Positions 16,558 through 24,398 of a stretch of DNA of 64,000 nt are shown piece after piece. Where the stretch lies: positions 19,794-83,793 of the forward strand of contig UQUZ01000006.1 of NCBI GenBank assembly GCA_900544375.1, written 5' to 3'. The notes beneath the pieces were generated by a model, which searched no databases, had not been told where the DNA came from, and worked only from the letters and a program-made list of their open reading frames with translations. How positions within the stretch are numbered: the stretch's first letter is position 1; each line of letters opens with the position of its first letter. Source of the stretch: an uncultured Oscillospiraceae bacterium. GTDB lineage: Bacteria > Bacillota > Clostridia > Oscillospirales > Acutalibacteraceae. The position numbers and the translations under genes were made by a program.

Positions 16558-16648
16558 TGGCGGAGAAGGGGAGACTCGAACTCCCGCGCCGGTTACCCGA
16601 CCTACGCCCTTAGCAGGGGCGCCTCGTCACCAACTTGAGTACTTCTCC
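16558..16648 (-). tRNA. tRNA-Ser (anticodon GCU)
   Basis: A 91-base class II tRNA on the minus strand: acceptor stem GGAGAAG / CTTCTCC, long variable arm, T arm with GTTCGAGTC, encoded CCA. The anticodon loop CTGCTAA gives GCU, reading AGC/AGU serine codons. A second tRNA-Ser lies 63 bases upstream and a terminator directly follows. Confidence 0.95.
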
Positions 16649-16711
16649 ATGGTAACATCTAAAAAGGATGAAATTGTATATATCAAACGAGAAAGGCTTC
16701 GTATCACTTTC

Positions 16712-16800
16712 TGGCGGAGAGAGTGGGATTCGAACCCACGGTGCCTTGCGGCACGACGGTTTTCAAGACCGTTCCGTTATGACCACTTCGGTATCTCTCC
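16712..16800 (-). tRNA. tRNA-Ser (anticodon UGA)
   Basis: An 89-base class II tRNA on the minus strand: acceptor GGAGAGA / TCTCTCC, long variable arm (GTGCCGCAAGGCAC), T loop GTTCGAATC, encoded CCA. The anticodon loop CTTGAAA gives UGA, reading UCN serine codons. Confidence 0.95.
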
Positions 16801-16882
16801 ATGCGGGACGGAAGCTATCATAACACAATTTGCTATGCTTGTCAACAGCTTTTTATGAATTTTTCAAGATCAAAACAGCTTG

Positions 16883-16920
16883 CGCCTGCCCCAACTCACA
16901 GACAGGGCAGGCGCGTTTTG
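16883..16920. terminator. terminator downstream of the small gene at 16929
   Basis: GCGCCTGCCC / GGGCAGGCGC stem between the small protein gene and the tRNAs; a T tract follows on the plus strand and a weaker one on the minus strand. Confidence 0.6.
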
Positions 16921-16928
16921 CTTGCTCG

Positions 16929-17243
16929 TTATTCAGCGAGGCGATAGCCGTTGTTGAGCTTGATTTTGCCTAGGAAAGGCACCTTAATCACGCCGTTGAA
17001 GGTGTCGCCTGCGAAAGTCAGCGCAACGTCGATATCCTTGCCGGGCAACATCTCAACATTGGCGATCGCATGTAGTGTGTCATCGTTTTCCTCTTTGATC
17101 TCCTTGATCTGGAATTCTGGAATCGGGCCATCCATATGAAGCTCGAAGCCATATTCCCCGCCGTTGTCTGTAATGGTGAACTTTACGTCCCCCTTGAAGA
17201 ACATGGTGTCTACGTGGCAGCCCCAGTTACCAATACCAATCAT
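16929..17243 (-). CDS. small conserved-looking protein of unknown function
   Basis: A 104-residue soluble protein (MIGIGNWGCHVDTMFFKGDV...) that reads as one beta-rich domain: alternating hydrophobic strands (VKFTITDNGGEYGFELHMDG, broken by turns) and no signal peptide. ATG 17243 has AGGAG upstream. I do not recognise a family; the even spacing of strands suggests a small beta-barrel such as a lipocalin- or SCP2-like fold, but this is only a fold impression. It is a single-gene unit ending in a terminator. Confidence 0.65.
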   Translation of the reverse strand: MIGIGNWGCHVDTMFFKGDVKFTITDNGGEYGFELHMDGPIPEFQIKEIKEENDDTLHAIANVEMLPGKDIDVALTFAGDTFNGVIKVPFLGKIKLNNGYRLAE

Positions 17244-17275
17244 TTTGTTTGCTCCTTTGCATTTGGTTTATATTG

Positions 17276-17312
17276 CGAACGTGTTGAAATAAGGGGATTT
17301 CAACGTTCGTTA
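17276..17312. promoter_or_regulatory. near-perfect inverted repeat upstream of the small gene
   Basis: CGAACGTGTTGAAAT and ATTTCAACGTTCG flank AAGGGG; one arm has two extra bases. It sits about 35 bases before the start at 17243 and could be an operator or a 5' UTR hairpin. The rest of 17313-17580 has nothing else I can name. Confidence 0.4.
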
Positions 17313-17582
17313 CGCGGCTTTGTAAATATATAAAAATTTTATTGGAAAATAGAAAGCGAAAGCAACCAATATAAAATATCGTATAGATAATTCAGCGGTG
17401 TTTTGCAGGTTTCCTGCGGCAGAAAAGTATTCACTGCCAGCGTAGGCGGGTTGACAAAATCTGCCCTGTGCATACATGAATATGCTTGTTAATTTTTCTG
17501 ATTATAACATATTGCGTTTGGAGAACTTGCTAAACATCAGTTGGATTTCAAAAAAATTTTATCATATTTTATTGTAATGAGA

Positions 17583-17610
17583 TTGCATTAATCCGAGTTT
17601 ATAGTATAAT
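17583..17610 (+). promoter_or_regulatory. sigma-A-like promoter of the AraC-type gene
   Basis: TTGCAT (17583-17588), 16-base spacer, TATAAT (17605-17610), 49 bases before the GTG start. Confidence 0.55.
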
Positions 17611-17659
17611 TCATTTATAAATGATGAAATTATTCTGAGTGGAATGGGGCTGAAGTATC

Positions 17660-18889
17660 GTGGGATATAAACAGGCGGTCGAAATGCGTTGGAGAATGGC
17701 ACGGGAGAATGCGCTTCTTCTGCGCTCCCTTTCCAGCGTGCCGGTGCGTGCCATCACACGGGCAGGGGAGGAGATGTTCGCTGAGGGCTGGCCAAATCTG
17801 CCGGAGGGCTGCGCAGAGGCTTTGGTGACCCCGCTTTTGCACCGGGAGGATAGCAATTGTCTGCCGCGGCTGCGAACCTCGCCCGTTTTTGGCGCGATGG
17901 CCAGCATCGGCGTGCGGGAACTTGGGCGTGCGATGGGAACGCTGCTGATTGGGCCTGTGTTCCCAAGCGAGCTCAATGAAACGGCTGTTTCACATATACT
18001 GGCTCCTCTTGAGATAAGCGTGGCGCAGAAAAGTGCCCTGATTGCTTACTACCGCTCTATCCCTGTGCTGGATTGTCGTGCTCTGATTGATGGGGCGATC
18101 CTTGCATATAATCAAATGTATGGCGAACATATTATGCTCTCTCAGTTGATGGATCAAAAGCGTCTTTTGCCGGAGGCGCCGTTGGAGCGGGCACGGCCCT
18201 TTTTGCACCATGAGGAAGAGCCGCGTCTGTTCAGCGAGCGGCTTCAGGAGCGGCTGATGCATTGTGTGCAGGAAGGGGATCCACGGGCGTTGAAGCTTCT
18301 CCTACAGGAACTGCCGCGATGGAATCTTGCCACCTTTGCGCATGAACCGCTGCGTAGCCTGCGCAATCAGATAATCGCCATCGGAGCGCTTGCCTTTCAG
18401 GCGGCGGTGCAGGCGGGGGTAGGCTGGGAGGAGGGCTGTGGTCTCTATGAATATTATATCCTTTTTTGCGAAGAGGTTGGCGAGCAGGAGGCGCTCATCA
18501 GCCTGTTTGCCCGCATGCTGATGGATTTTGCCAGCCGCGTTCAAGCACTTAAACAGGCGAATTATTCCACAACCGTACATTTGTGCATGCAGTATGTGCA
18601 GGAGCACCTTTATGAACGCATCCGTGTAGAGGAGGCCGCGGCGAGCGTGCAACGCAACCCAAGCTATCTCACACAGCGGTTCCGGCAGGAGACGGGCATG
18701 AGCGTCACCCAATATATCCAGCAGCAAAAAATTGAGGAGGCAAAGCGCCTGCTGCAAACGCCGGGCAGCGGCAGCATCTGGCTCCAACTGGGCTATTGTG
18801 ACCAAAGCCACTTTGACCGTGCGTTTAAAAAGGCCGTGGGCATGACGCCGGGCGCCTTCCGGCAGAAATACCTACGGGCAGATTCGTAA
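17660..18889 (+). CDS. AraC-family transcriptional regulator
   Basis: A 409-residue regulator. The last 100 residues carry the two helix-turn-helix motifs of the AraC family (VEEAAASVQRNPSYLTQRFR and the second in IWLQLGYCDQSHFDRAFKKA) ending in the usual GMTPGAFRQKY. The first 300 residues are a mostly helical sensor region resembling those of Firmicute AraC proteins that lack a cupin domain; its ligand is unknown. The start is GTG 17660; ATG 17684 is an alternative, and neither has a strong ribosome site. It has its own promoter and its target is not evident from neighbours. Confidence 0.82.
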   Translation: MGYKQAVEMRWRMARENALLLRSLSSVPVRAITRAGEEMFAEGWPNLPEGCAEALVTPLLHREDSNCLPRLRTSPVFGAMASIGVRELGRAMGTLLIGPVFPSELNETAVSHILAPLEISVAQKSALIAYYRSIPVLDCRALIDGAILAYNQMYGEHIMLSQLMDQKRLLPEAPLERARPFLHHEEEPRLFSERLQERLMHCVQEGDPRALKLLLQELPRWNLATFAHEPLRSLRNQIIAIGALAFQAAVQAGVGWEEGCGLYEYYILFCEEVGEQEALISLFARMLMDFASRVQALKQANYSTTVHLCMQYVQEHLYERIRVEEAAASVQRNPSYLTQRFRQETGMSVTQYIQQQKIEEAKRLLQTPGSGSIWLQLGYCDQSHFDRAFKKAVGMTPGAFRQKYLRADS

Positions 18890-18949
18890 AAGTAAAAGGA
18901 TACACTGCAAAGTTTTGGCGGCGCATCCTTTTGATTCCCTCTTGAACGG

Positions 18950-19471
18950 CTAACCTGATTTTTCTGAAAACCGAACGGAAATGGAGACGATGCATTCCCG
19001 CAAACGGCAGCGCAGGCGGGCATGTTTTGGCGTTGCAGCCGCAACCGGCACAACATGCAGCCGATTTTGGCAGGCGATCTTCAGGCAGCGCGCTACATGA
19101 AAATCATTCGTGACAAAGGCAATGGTTTCTGTTTCATCCCAGCCCTCACGGCTTTCCAACAAGTGTTTGCATAGGGTGAAGTTTTCTGCGGTTGAGCGCG
19201 CCTGATCCTCAATTAAAATCCGCTCCGGAGCGATTCCCTTCGCGCACAGCCCTTTTTGGATGACGGCCGCCTCGCTTGTTTGCTGCCCGGCCCGAAAGCA
19301 TCCGCCGCTGGCAACCGCTATGGTTTGCGGATGCAGCTTTAAGTATTGTGCCGCACGGTCAATCCGCGTTTGCAGGAGCTGCGTGGGTTGATCCCCACGC
19401 ACGGTACAGCCCAAGATGAGCAGATATCGGATTTCCGGCCGTTGCAGCGAAGAGGCAGTCTGTTTGTCCAT
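18950..19471 (-). CDS. YdcF/SanA-family (DUF218) protein
   Basis: A 173-residue protein with the DUF218 pattern: LLILGCTVRGDQP at the N-terminus, VASGGC in the middle, RILIEDQARSTAENF and VTNDFHVARC. Members occur in envelope biogenesis (ElyC, SanA) and bind nucleotide-like ligands. Unlike many relatives there is no N-terminal membrane helix, so it should be cytosolic. It converges on the AraC gene. ATG 19471 has only a weak upstream purine stretch. Confidence 0.8.
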   Translation of the reverse strand: MDKQTASSLQRPEIRYLLILGCTVRGDQPTQLLQTRIDRAAQYLKLHPQTIAVASGGCFRAGQQTSEAAVIQKGLCAKGIAPERILIEDQARSTAENFTLCKHLLESREGWDETETIAFVTNDFHVARCLKIACQNRLHVVPVAAATPKHARLRCRLRECIVSISVRFSEKSG

Positions 19472-19544
19472 TTTACCGTCCCCATTTCTGAAGAATAAAA
19501 TCGTTTAATTCATCCTATGCCCGCGCACCGTCCATTATGCAGAG

Positions 19545-19594
19545 AAAAAGCAGAACGGGCGGGGAGGCGCTGCGCCGCCTGTTCCCGCCCGTAC
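19545..19594 (-). terminator. terminator of the pduL-like gene
   Basis: GGGCGGGAACAGGCGGC / GCCTCCCCGCCC-type stem; on the minus strand it is followed by CTGCTTTTTCT. Confidence 0.75.
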
Positions 19595-19610
19595 AGATTC
19601 TGTTGTCAAG

Positions 19611-20186
19611 TCAGTCCAGTATTTCAGCCATCATGCCGGGCACAGCGCCAGCGGCATTGGATTCATCGGTATCAATATGCATAGCAAGCGCATATTTTTC
19701 GCTGACGCGCACGACAACGTCCCCAAAGACTAGGGAACGCCCATCGGATTCCACCTTAACGGATACAATCTGCTTATCCTGTAAGCCGTATTGCTCAGCG
19801 TCAGCCGGTGTGGCATGGATGTGGCGTTTTGCAATGATAACGCCGTCCTGAAGCTCTACCTCACCCTTTGGGCCGACAATTTTGCAGCCTTCGCTGCCTT
19901 TCAGATCGCCCGATTCACGCACAGGCGGCTTCAAGCCGATAGAACGGGCATCCGTAGCAGAGAGCTCGACCTGGGTTTCCGGGCGGACCGGGCCGAGAAT
20001 CGATACGCTGGGGAAACTGCCCTTTGGGCCAATGACCTGGATACGCTCGTTCGTGGCAAACTGGCCGGGCTGGGAAAGGTCTTTTTTATGGGTCAGCTCA
20101 TAGCCTTCGCCAAACAGGATGTCGAGCACCCTGCGGCTCAAGTGGGCATGGCGCGCGGAAGTTTCAAGCAATACGCTTTTTTTCAT
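19611..20186 (-). CDS. pduL: PduL-type phosphate acyltransferase
   Basis: A 191-residue phosphotransacylase of the PduL family, interconverting acyl-CoA and acyl-phosphate. Both metal-binding His motifs are present (TSARHAHLS near residue 10; AKRHIHATPADA near 120) along with the C-terminal MHIDTDESNAA. There is no N-terminal encapsulation peptide, and no microcompartment shell genes are near, so it probably acts in the cytosol as the cell's acetate/propionate phosphotransacylase in place of Pta. ATG 20186 follows GGAGG. It is a single-gene unit with its own terminator. Confidence 0.88.
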   Translation of the reverse strand: MKKSVLLETSARHAHLSRRVLDILFGEGYELTHKKDLSQPGQFATNERIQVIGPKGSFPSVSILGPVRPETQVELSATDARSIGLKPPVRESGDLKGSEGCKIVGPKGEVELQDGVIIAKRHIHATPADAEQYGLQDKQIVSVKVESDGRSLVFGDVVVRVSEKYALAMHIDTDESNAAGAVPGMMAEILD

Positions 20187-20333
20187 CGTTTATTTCCTCC
20201 AAAAAATACATTTCTTTCTTCCTATTTTACATCAACCGCCGGGAAATAGCAACGTTAAATCTTAGATATCGCTCTACAAATCCCAGCGGATGTGCTATAC
20301 TGAATGCATTCAAAACAGAGGAAAGGCGCTGAG

Positions 20334-20945
20334 ATGCATATGTATGAAACCTGGGAGTCATTGGAAACAGCATGTTTCAGTTGCCACAACTGCCCGCTGG
20401 GGGAAACGCGGACCAAGCTGGTTTTCGGCGTGGGCAGCAGGAGAGCAGGCGTGCTTTTGATCGGCGAGGGCCCGGGAGAAAATGAGGATTTGCAGGGCGA
20501 ACCGTTTGTAGGCCGCGGCGGGAAACTGCTCGATCAATATTTGGCTGTGGTTGATTTGGAACGCGGCAAAAATATTTACATTGCCAATATGGTAAAATGC
20601 CGTCCGCCGAAAAATCGCGATCCGCTGCCTGCCGAGCAGGAGGCCTGCCTGCCTTGGCTACGCGAGCAAGTGCGCCTGCTTCGGCCAAAGATTATTGTTT
20701 GCCTTGGGAGAATTTCTGCACAACGCCTCATCGATAAGAATTTTCGTGTCACCAAGCAGCACGGTCAATTTATGGAAAAAAACGGCGTGTGGATGATGGG
20801 CACTTATCATCCGGCTTCGCTTTTGCGCAACCCGCAGCAGAAGCCGGAGGCATTGGAAGACTTTATTGCGCTGCGGGAAAAGATTTGGGAGGTTTGCCCG
20901 GAGACATATGAGGATACGGCCGCTTTCTCAGATGAAAAGGGCTGA
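20334..20945 (+). CDS. type 4 uracil-DNA glycosylase (Fe-S)
   Basis: A 203-residue DNA repair enzyme that removes uracil. Motif A reads GEGPGENEDLQGEPFVGRGG and motif B THPAS as TYHPASLL. Four cysteines fit the 4Fe-4S site of family 4: Cys17, Cys20, Cys89 and Cys105. ATG 20334 is chosen for the GAGGAAAGG site upstream; the in-frame start at 20304 has none. A strong terminator follows. Confidence 0.9.
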   Translation: MHMYETWESLETACFSCHNCPLGETRTKLVFGVGSRRAGVLLIGEGPGENEDLQGEPFVGRGGKLLDQYLAVVDLERGKNIYIANMVKCRPPKNRDPLPAEQEACLPWLREQVRLLRPKIIVCLGRISAQRLIDKNFRVTKQHGQFMEKNGVWMMGTYHPASLLRNPQQKPEALEDFIALREKIWEVCPETYEDTAAFSDEKG

Positions 20946-20975
20946 ATCGCATTGATAGCACGGAGGAAAAGAAAA

Positions 20976-21018
20976 AGGAGCGCATTGCTAGTGCTGCAAC
21001 GCGCTCCTTTTCTTTGTA
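20976..21018 (+). terminator. terminator of the UDG gene
   Basis: GGAGCGC...GCGCTCC stem followed by TTTTCTTT; it also separates the convergent alpha-mannosidase gene. Confidence 0.8.
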
Positions 21019-21030
21019 TCAGCTTATTGG

Positions 21031-24000
21031 TTATAATAGGTCGATTTCTCTTTGCAGGGAGCGGGATACATAGCTGCCGCCGAATTTTAGAAAACCCGCC
21101 GCCTTGGAGAGCATCCCAGGGTGTGCAAGCCTGCGGTCTTTTTCTGTGATCCAAAAATCAAATTCCCGTTTTTTAAGCGTGTCATACAGCGGCGCGGCTG
21201 TCCGGCAGGCGGGAAGATCTGTGCCGCTTGCAGCCAGAAGAAGGAGGTTTTGATCGAGCGGGAGGGTAAAGGATTTCGCTCCCGCTGGAATTTCGAACGT
21301 ATATTTGAAAAAATACGCCTGCTCGCCGTAGCTATCCGCATCGCCTCTATGGAGATGAGTCGCATTCCAGGCAAGAACGGTCTGCTTAATCTGCCCAGTC
21401 TCCTGCATGCCGTAGAGATCCCATTTTCCAACCGCCTCCAGGAGATCATGCACGGTAAATAGAAAGCCGGTTTGGCCGATGGTCAGCGCGGTGCGCCGAT
21501 CACCGCTGAGTGAGGCCATCATCAGGCTCAGATATTTTGCGCCCTCCGGGATACTCAGTTTTTGCCCACGGCAGATCACAGCATTTGCCGCCAAATCCTC
21601 TTTGGGGCCAGTCACAAAGCGCACGCCGCCGCAGCGGATCTCCGATGGGAAACGCTCTGCGGGTAGGGCTACAGGGCAAGCAGTGCCGCAATCCGCCCGA
21701 TTGCGGTTAAAAGAAAGGAGATCCGTATCGTAAGGCAGCTCGATTGGCATGCTGTGCTTGAGCTGGCCGCACACCGGAGCGGGCGCGAGCGTTAGGGCAA
21801 AGGAGCGCGGTTCAAAGGCCTTTAGGTCAAATTGCAGCACGCCTCCCTCCAGCAGGAATTCCCCCTCCTCCCGCGGTTCCTCAGAGGCATAGATTTCTCG
21901 TGCAGATGCAATCCCGGCCCCAAGCTCAAAACGGAGCTTTGTGTGGTTTTTTCCTGCACCTTCATTGAAACGGATAATGATCTCATCAGAATCCTGCGCT
22001 TTTTTAAGCGCACGCACCAATATATTTTCTTCGCTAATCCTGCCAAAGGAGAATTCGCGGCCTAGGGCACCCGGATGCTTTTCCACAAGAAAGGCGTTCA
22101 TGGGCTGGTTAAAGCGCGCGGCCGCCATCTGTGTGCCGTTTTCATAGCCGCCCATATGGCCGAAAATACCGAAGCTGTAGCGGTTTAGGCCAAGATCCAT
22201 CGTATTCTGGCCGCTTTCATCGCGGTAGGCGGATTGTGGGGTGTGAATGCCGGTCAACCGCAAGCAGTTGTCAAGCGGCTTATCCCAACCGTATTTCGAA
22301 TCGCTCAGGATGGATACACCGCAGCTGCCATCCACCTTTGTGATATCCGCCCACATTTGTGCGGGCACCTCATAGAGCTTCGGTGTATTATTGCCGCGCT
22401 CAATGACGCCAAGGCCAAGGTCATAGCTTGCTTTGGGGTTGGATACCGCCAGCGGAAACTGCGTTTTGAGCAAGCTGCGCATATTGCGCCATTCGATCTC
22501 GTTATAAACCTCCACCGTATCGCCTCCGGCAGACAGGGAAATAACCTGACGGAAGGTCGAGGGGCCGCACACACGCAGCGTTTCGATCGCAACGCGGGCG
22601 GGGCCGTTCTCCAAGATGGTGAATTTAGGCGCACGCGCATACGCTATCGGCTTTGTCATCACTTCAACGAAATCAAGCTCCCATGCGGGCCAGTGCGTGC
22701 TGCCCAAGTAGTGGTGGACGCCCATGCGGATGGGGGCGGTAAGCAGGTCCATCCCAACCTCTTTATCATAGATGCTGGAGATATCGCCGTTATGGTCAAG
22801 CGTGAGGCGGTAACGCTCGTTTTCCAGCAGCTTTTCCTGCGCGCGTAAACGCGTTTGGATGGGGCAGGGCTCCCCGGACTCCCGCACATCATATACGGCA
22901 TAGCCCATGGAGGGAACGCTTGCGATGAATACAATTTTTAGAGCCTCGCCGTTGCGCGAAAGCACCTGCGCAGGCACTTCTGACCCATTCAGATCGTAAA
23001 CACGAAGATACTGGCAGTTTTCAGAAACGGGAATAAAAGCCGTGACCGGACCAATGCGGTTCTCACTCCCTTGGAGGGGATTGTTGACGAGCAGGGCCGT
23101 GCCCTTGACAAAAGAGGTATCCATCAGAGTGGATACGGCGCCCACGCTTGCGCGGTATTCTTCTGCAAGCTCGTTGAGCGAGAGGATATAATCGTTCCAA
23201 TTGCGCTGGTAGCAGCGCATTAGAGAGGTGCCGGTGAGGTCATCGTGGAACTGATGGGCGATGATCCGTTTCCATGCGGTATCCATTTTCTCCTGCGGGT
23301 AGTCGGCCGCCCCCAGCCACATTGCCGCCGAGGCGCTGCGTTCTGCCGCATCCGCCAGCTGTTCCGCGCGACGGTTCCACCGCTTGCCGATTGCGCGCGA
23401 AGTGTAAGAGCCCACGCCATGATCAGTGGAAACGAGCTCTGTGTTCCAGAAGGGGAGGCTAGCCTTTTGCTCTGGCGTCAGCTCCGCTTCCATATCACGG
23501 AAAACCTGATCGGCCGGCGCGCTGAGCACATCACTTTTTTCCGTTTTGTTTTCCGAGAGCTCCTGGCAGACGGTGGCGACGGATTCCTCCTTTGGGGCTC
23601 CTCCGCAATCCCCCGTTCCGTGAAAAATATAGGTAAAGGGGAGGTTATACTTTTTGAGATTCGCCTTGAGCTTTTGTGAGACGGCACGGTTTTTGCGCAC
23701 CTTGTCAAGCTCCGCCACATAGCTGCGCGCGTCGAGAGAGGCATAGATCCAGCGGCCATCCACCCCGTACCAACGGCCTAGATCAAAGGGTATGCCGAAG
23801 GCCGAGCTCCAGGTCAGCTTTTGCGTGGTAAAGCCGGAGAGGTTTGCGTGCCGTGCAATGCTCGGCAGTGCCCAGCCGAAGCCGAAACAGTCCGGCAGGA
23901 AAATATCCGTGCTGCGTTTGCCGAACGTTTTGTCAAAATAGCTGTTCCCATAGAGGATGTTGCGAAAGAGCGCTTCCGGAGAAGGGATGTTGACATCCCC

Positions 24001-24273
24001 GTTTTCATATGCGCTCCCGGTCACATTCCACCGCCCCTGTGCAACATATTCCTTCAGCTTTTCAAATTCTTCCGGATAGTATTCCTCCATCAGTTCATAG
24101 CGGTAGCTCCCCTCAAAGCTAAAGCGGTAATCCGGGTATTTCTCAAAGAGCGCAAAATTATCCCGTAGGGTAGCGGGTATGTATTCGCGCAGCGTTGTTT
24201 CGAAATCCCAGTTCCAGGAGGTATCCAGATGGGCGGTGGCAACGGTGTAAATGCGTGGCTTTAGGTCCGACAT
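21031..24273 (-). CDS. GH38 alpha-mannosidase
   Basis: A 1080-residue cytosolic glycosidase. The N-terminal GH38 domain has the zinc-site motif TAHLDTSWNW (residues 12-21) and the nucleophile region DIFLPDCFGFGWALPS. Central and C-terminal beta domains (KNDG-type segments DHNGDISSIYDKE and a final beta-sandwich) complete the standard GH38 layout. There is no signal peptide, so it acts on imported manno-oligosaccharides. ATG 24273 is preferred since AAAGGGA lies 11 bases upstream, whereas ATG 24285 and 24300 are too close or lack a site. nadE lies 126 bases upstream on the same strand. Confidence 0.9.
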   Translation of the reverse strand: MSDLKPRIYTVATAHLDTSWNWDFETTLREYIPATLRDNFALFEKYPDYRFSFEGSYRYELMEEYYPEEFEKLKEYVAQGRWNVTGSAYENGDVNIPSPEALFRNILYGNSYFDKTFGKRSTDIFLPDCFGFGWALPSIARHANLSGFTTQKLTWSSAFGIPFDLGRWYGVDGRWIYASLDARSYVAELDKVRKNRAVSQKLKANLKKYNLPFTYIFHGTGDCGGAPKEESVATVCQELSENKTEKSDVLSAPADQVFRDMEAELTPEQKASLPFWNTELVSTDHGVGSYTSRAIGKRWNRRAEQLADAAERSASAAMWLGAADYPQEKMDTAWKRIIAHQFHDDLTGTSLMRCYQRNWNDYILSLNELAEEYRASVGAVSTLMDTSFVKGTALLVNNPLQGSENRIGPVTAFIPVSENCQYLRVYDLNGSEVPAQVLSRNGEALKIVFIASVPSMGYAVYDVRESGEPCPIQTRLRAQEKLLENERYRLTLDHNGDISSIYDKEVGMDLLTAPIRMGVHHYLGSTHWPAWELDFVEVMTKPIAYARAPKFTILENGPARVAIETLRVCGPSTFRQVISLSAGGDTVEVYNEIEWRNMRSLLKTQFPLAVSNPKASYDLGLGVIERGNNTPKLYEVPAQMWADITKVDGSCGVSILSDSKYGWDKPLDNCLRLTGIHTPQSAYRDESGQNTMDLGLNRYSFGIFGHMGGYENGTQMAAARFNQPMNAFLVEKHPGALGREFSFGRISEENILVRALKKAQDSDEIIIRFNEGAGKNHTKLRFELGAGIASAREIYASEEPREEGEFLLEGGVLQFDLKAFEPRSFALTLAPAPVCGQLKHSMPIELPYDTDLLSFNRNRADCGTACPVALPAERFPSEIRCGGVRFVTGPKEDLAANAVICRGQKLSIPEGAKYLSLMMASLSGDRRTALTIGQTGFLFTVHDLLEAVGKWDLYGMQETGQIKQTVLAWNATHLHRGDADSYGEQAYFFKYTFEIPAGAKSFTLPLDQNLLLLAASGTDLPACRTAAPLYDTLKKREFDFWITEKDRRLAHPGMLSKAAGFLKFGGSYVSRSLQREIDLL

Positions 24274-24398
24274 AGTTATGACCATCCCTTTCTTGTGCAA
24301 GGCTGCGGCATGATGTGGCTTTGCACAGCCAAAATTTTAAGTGGAATTTATGATCGAAAAGCACCATACGCAGTTCGGAAGGGTTATCTTTCCGATGT

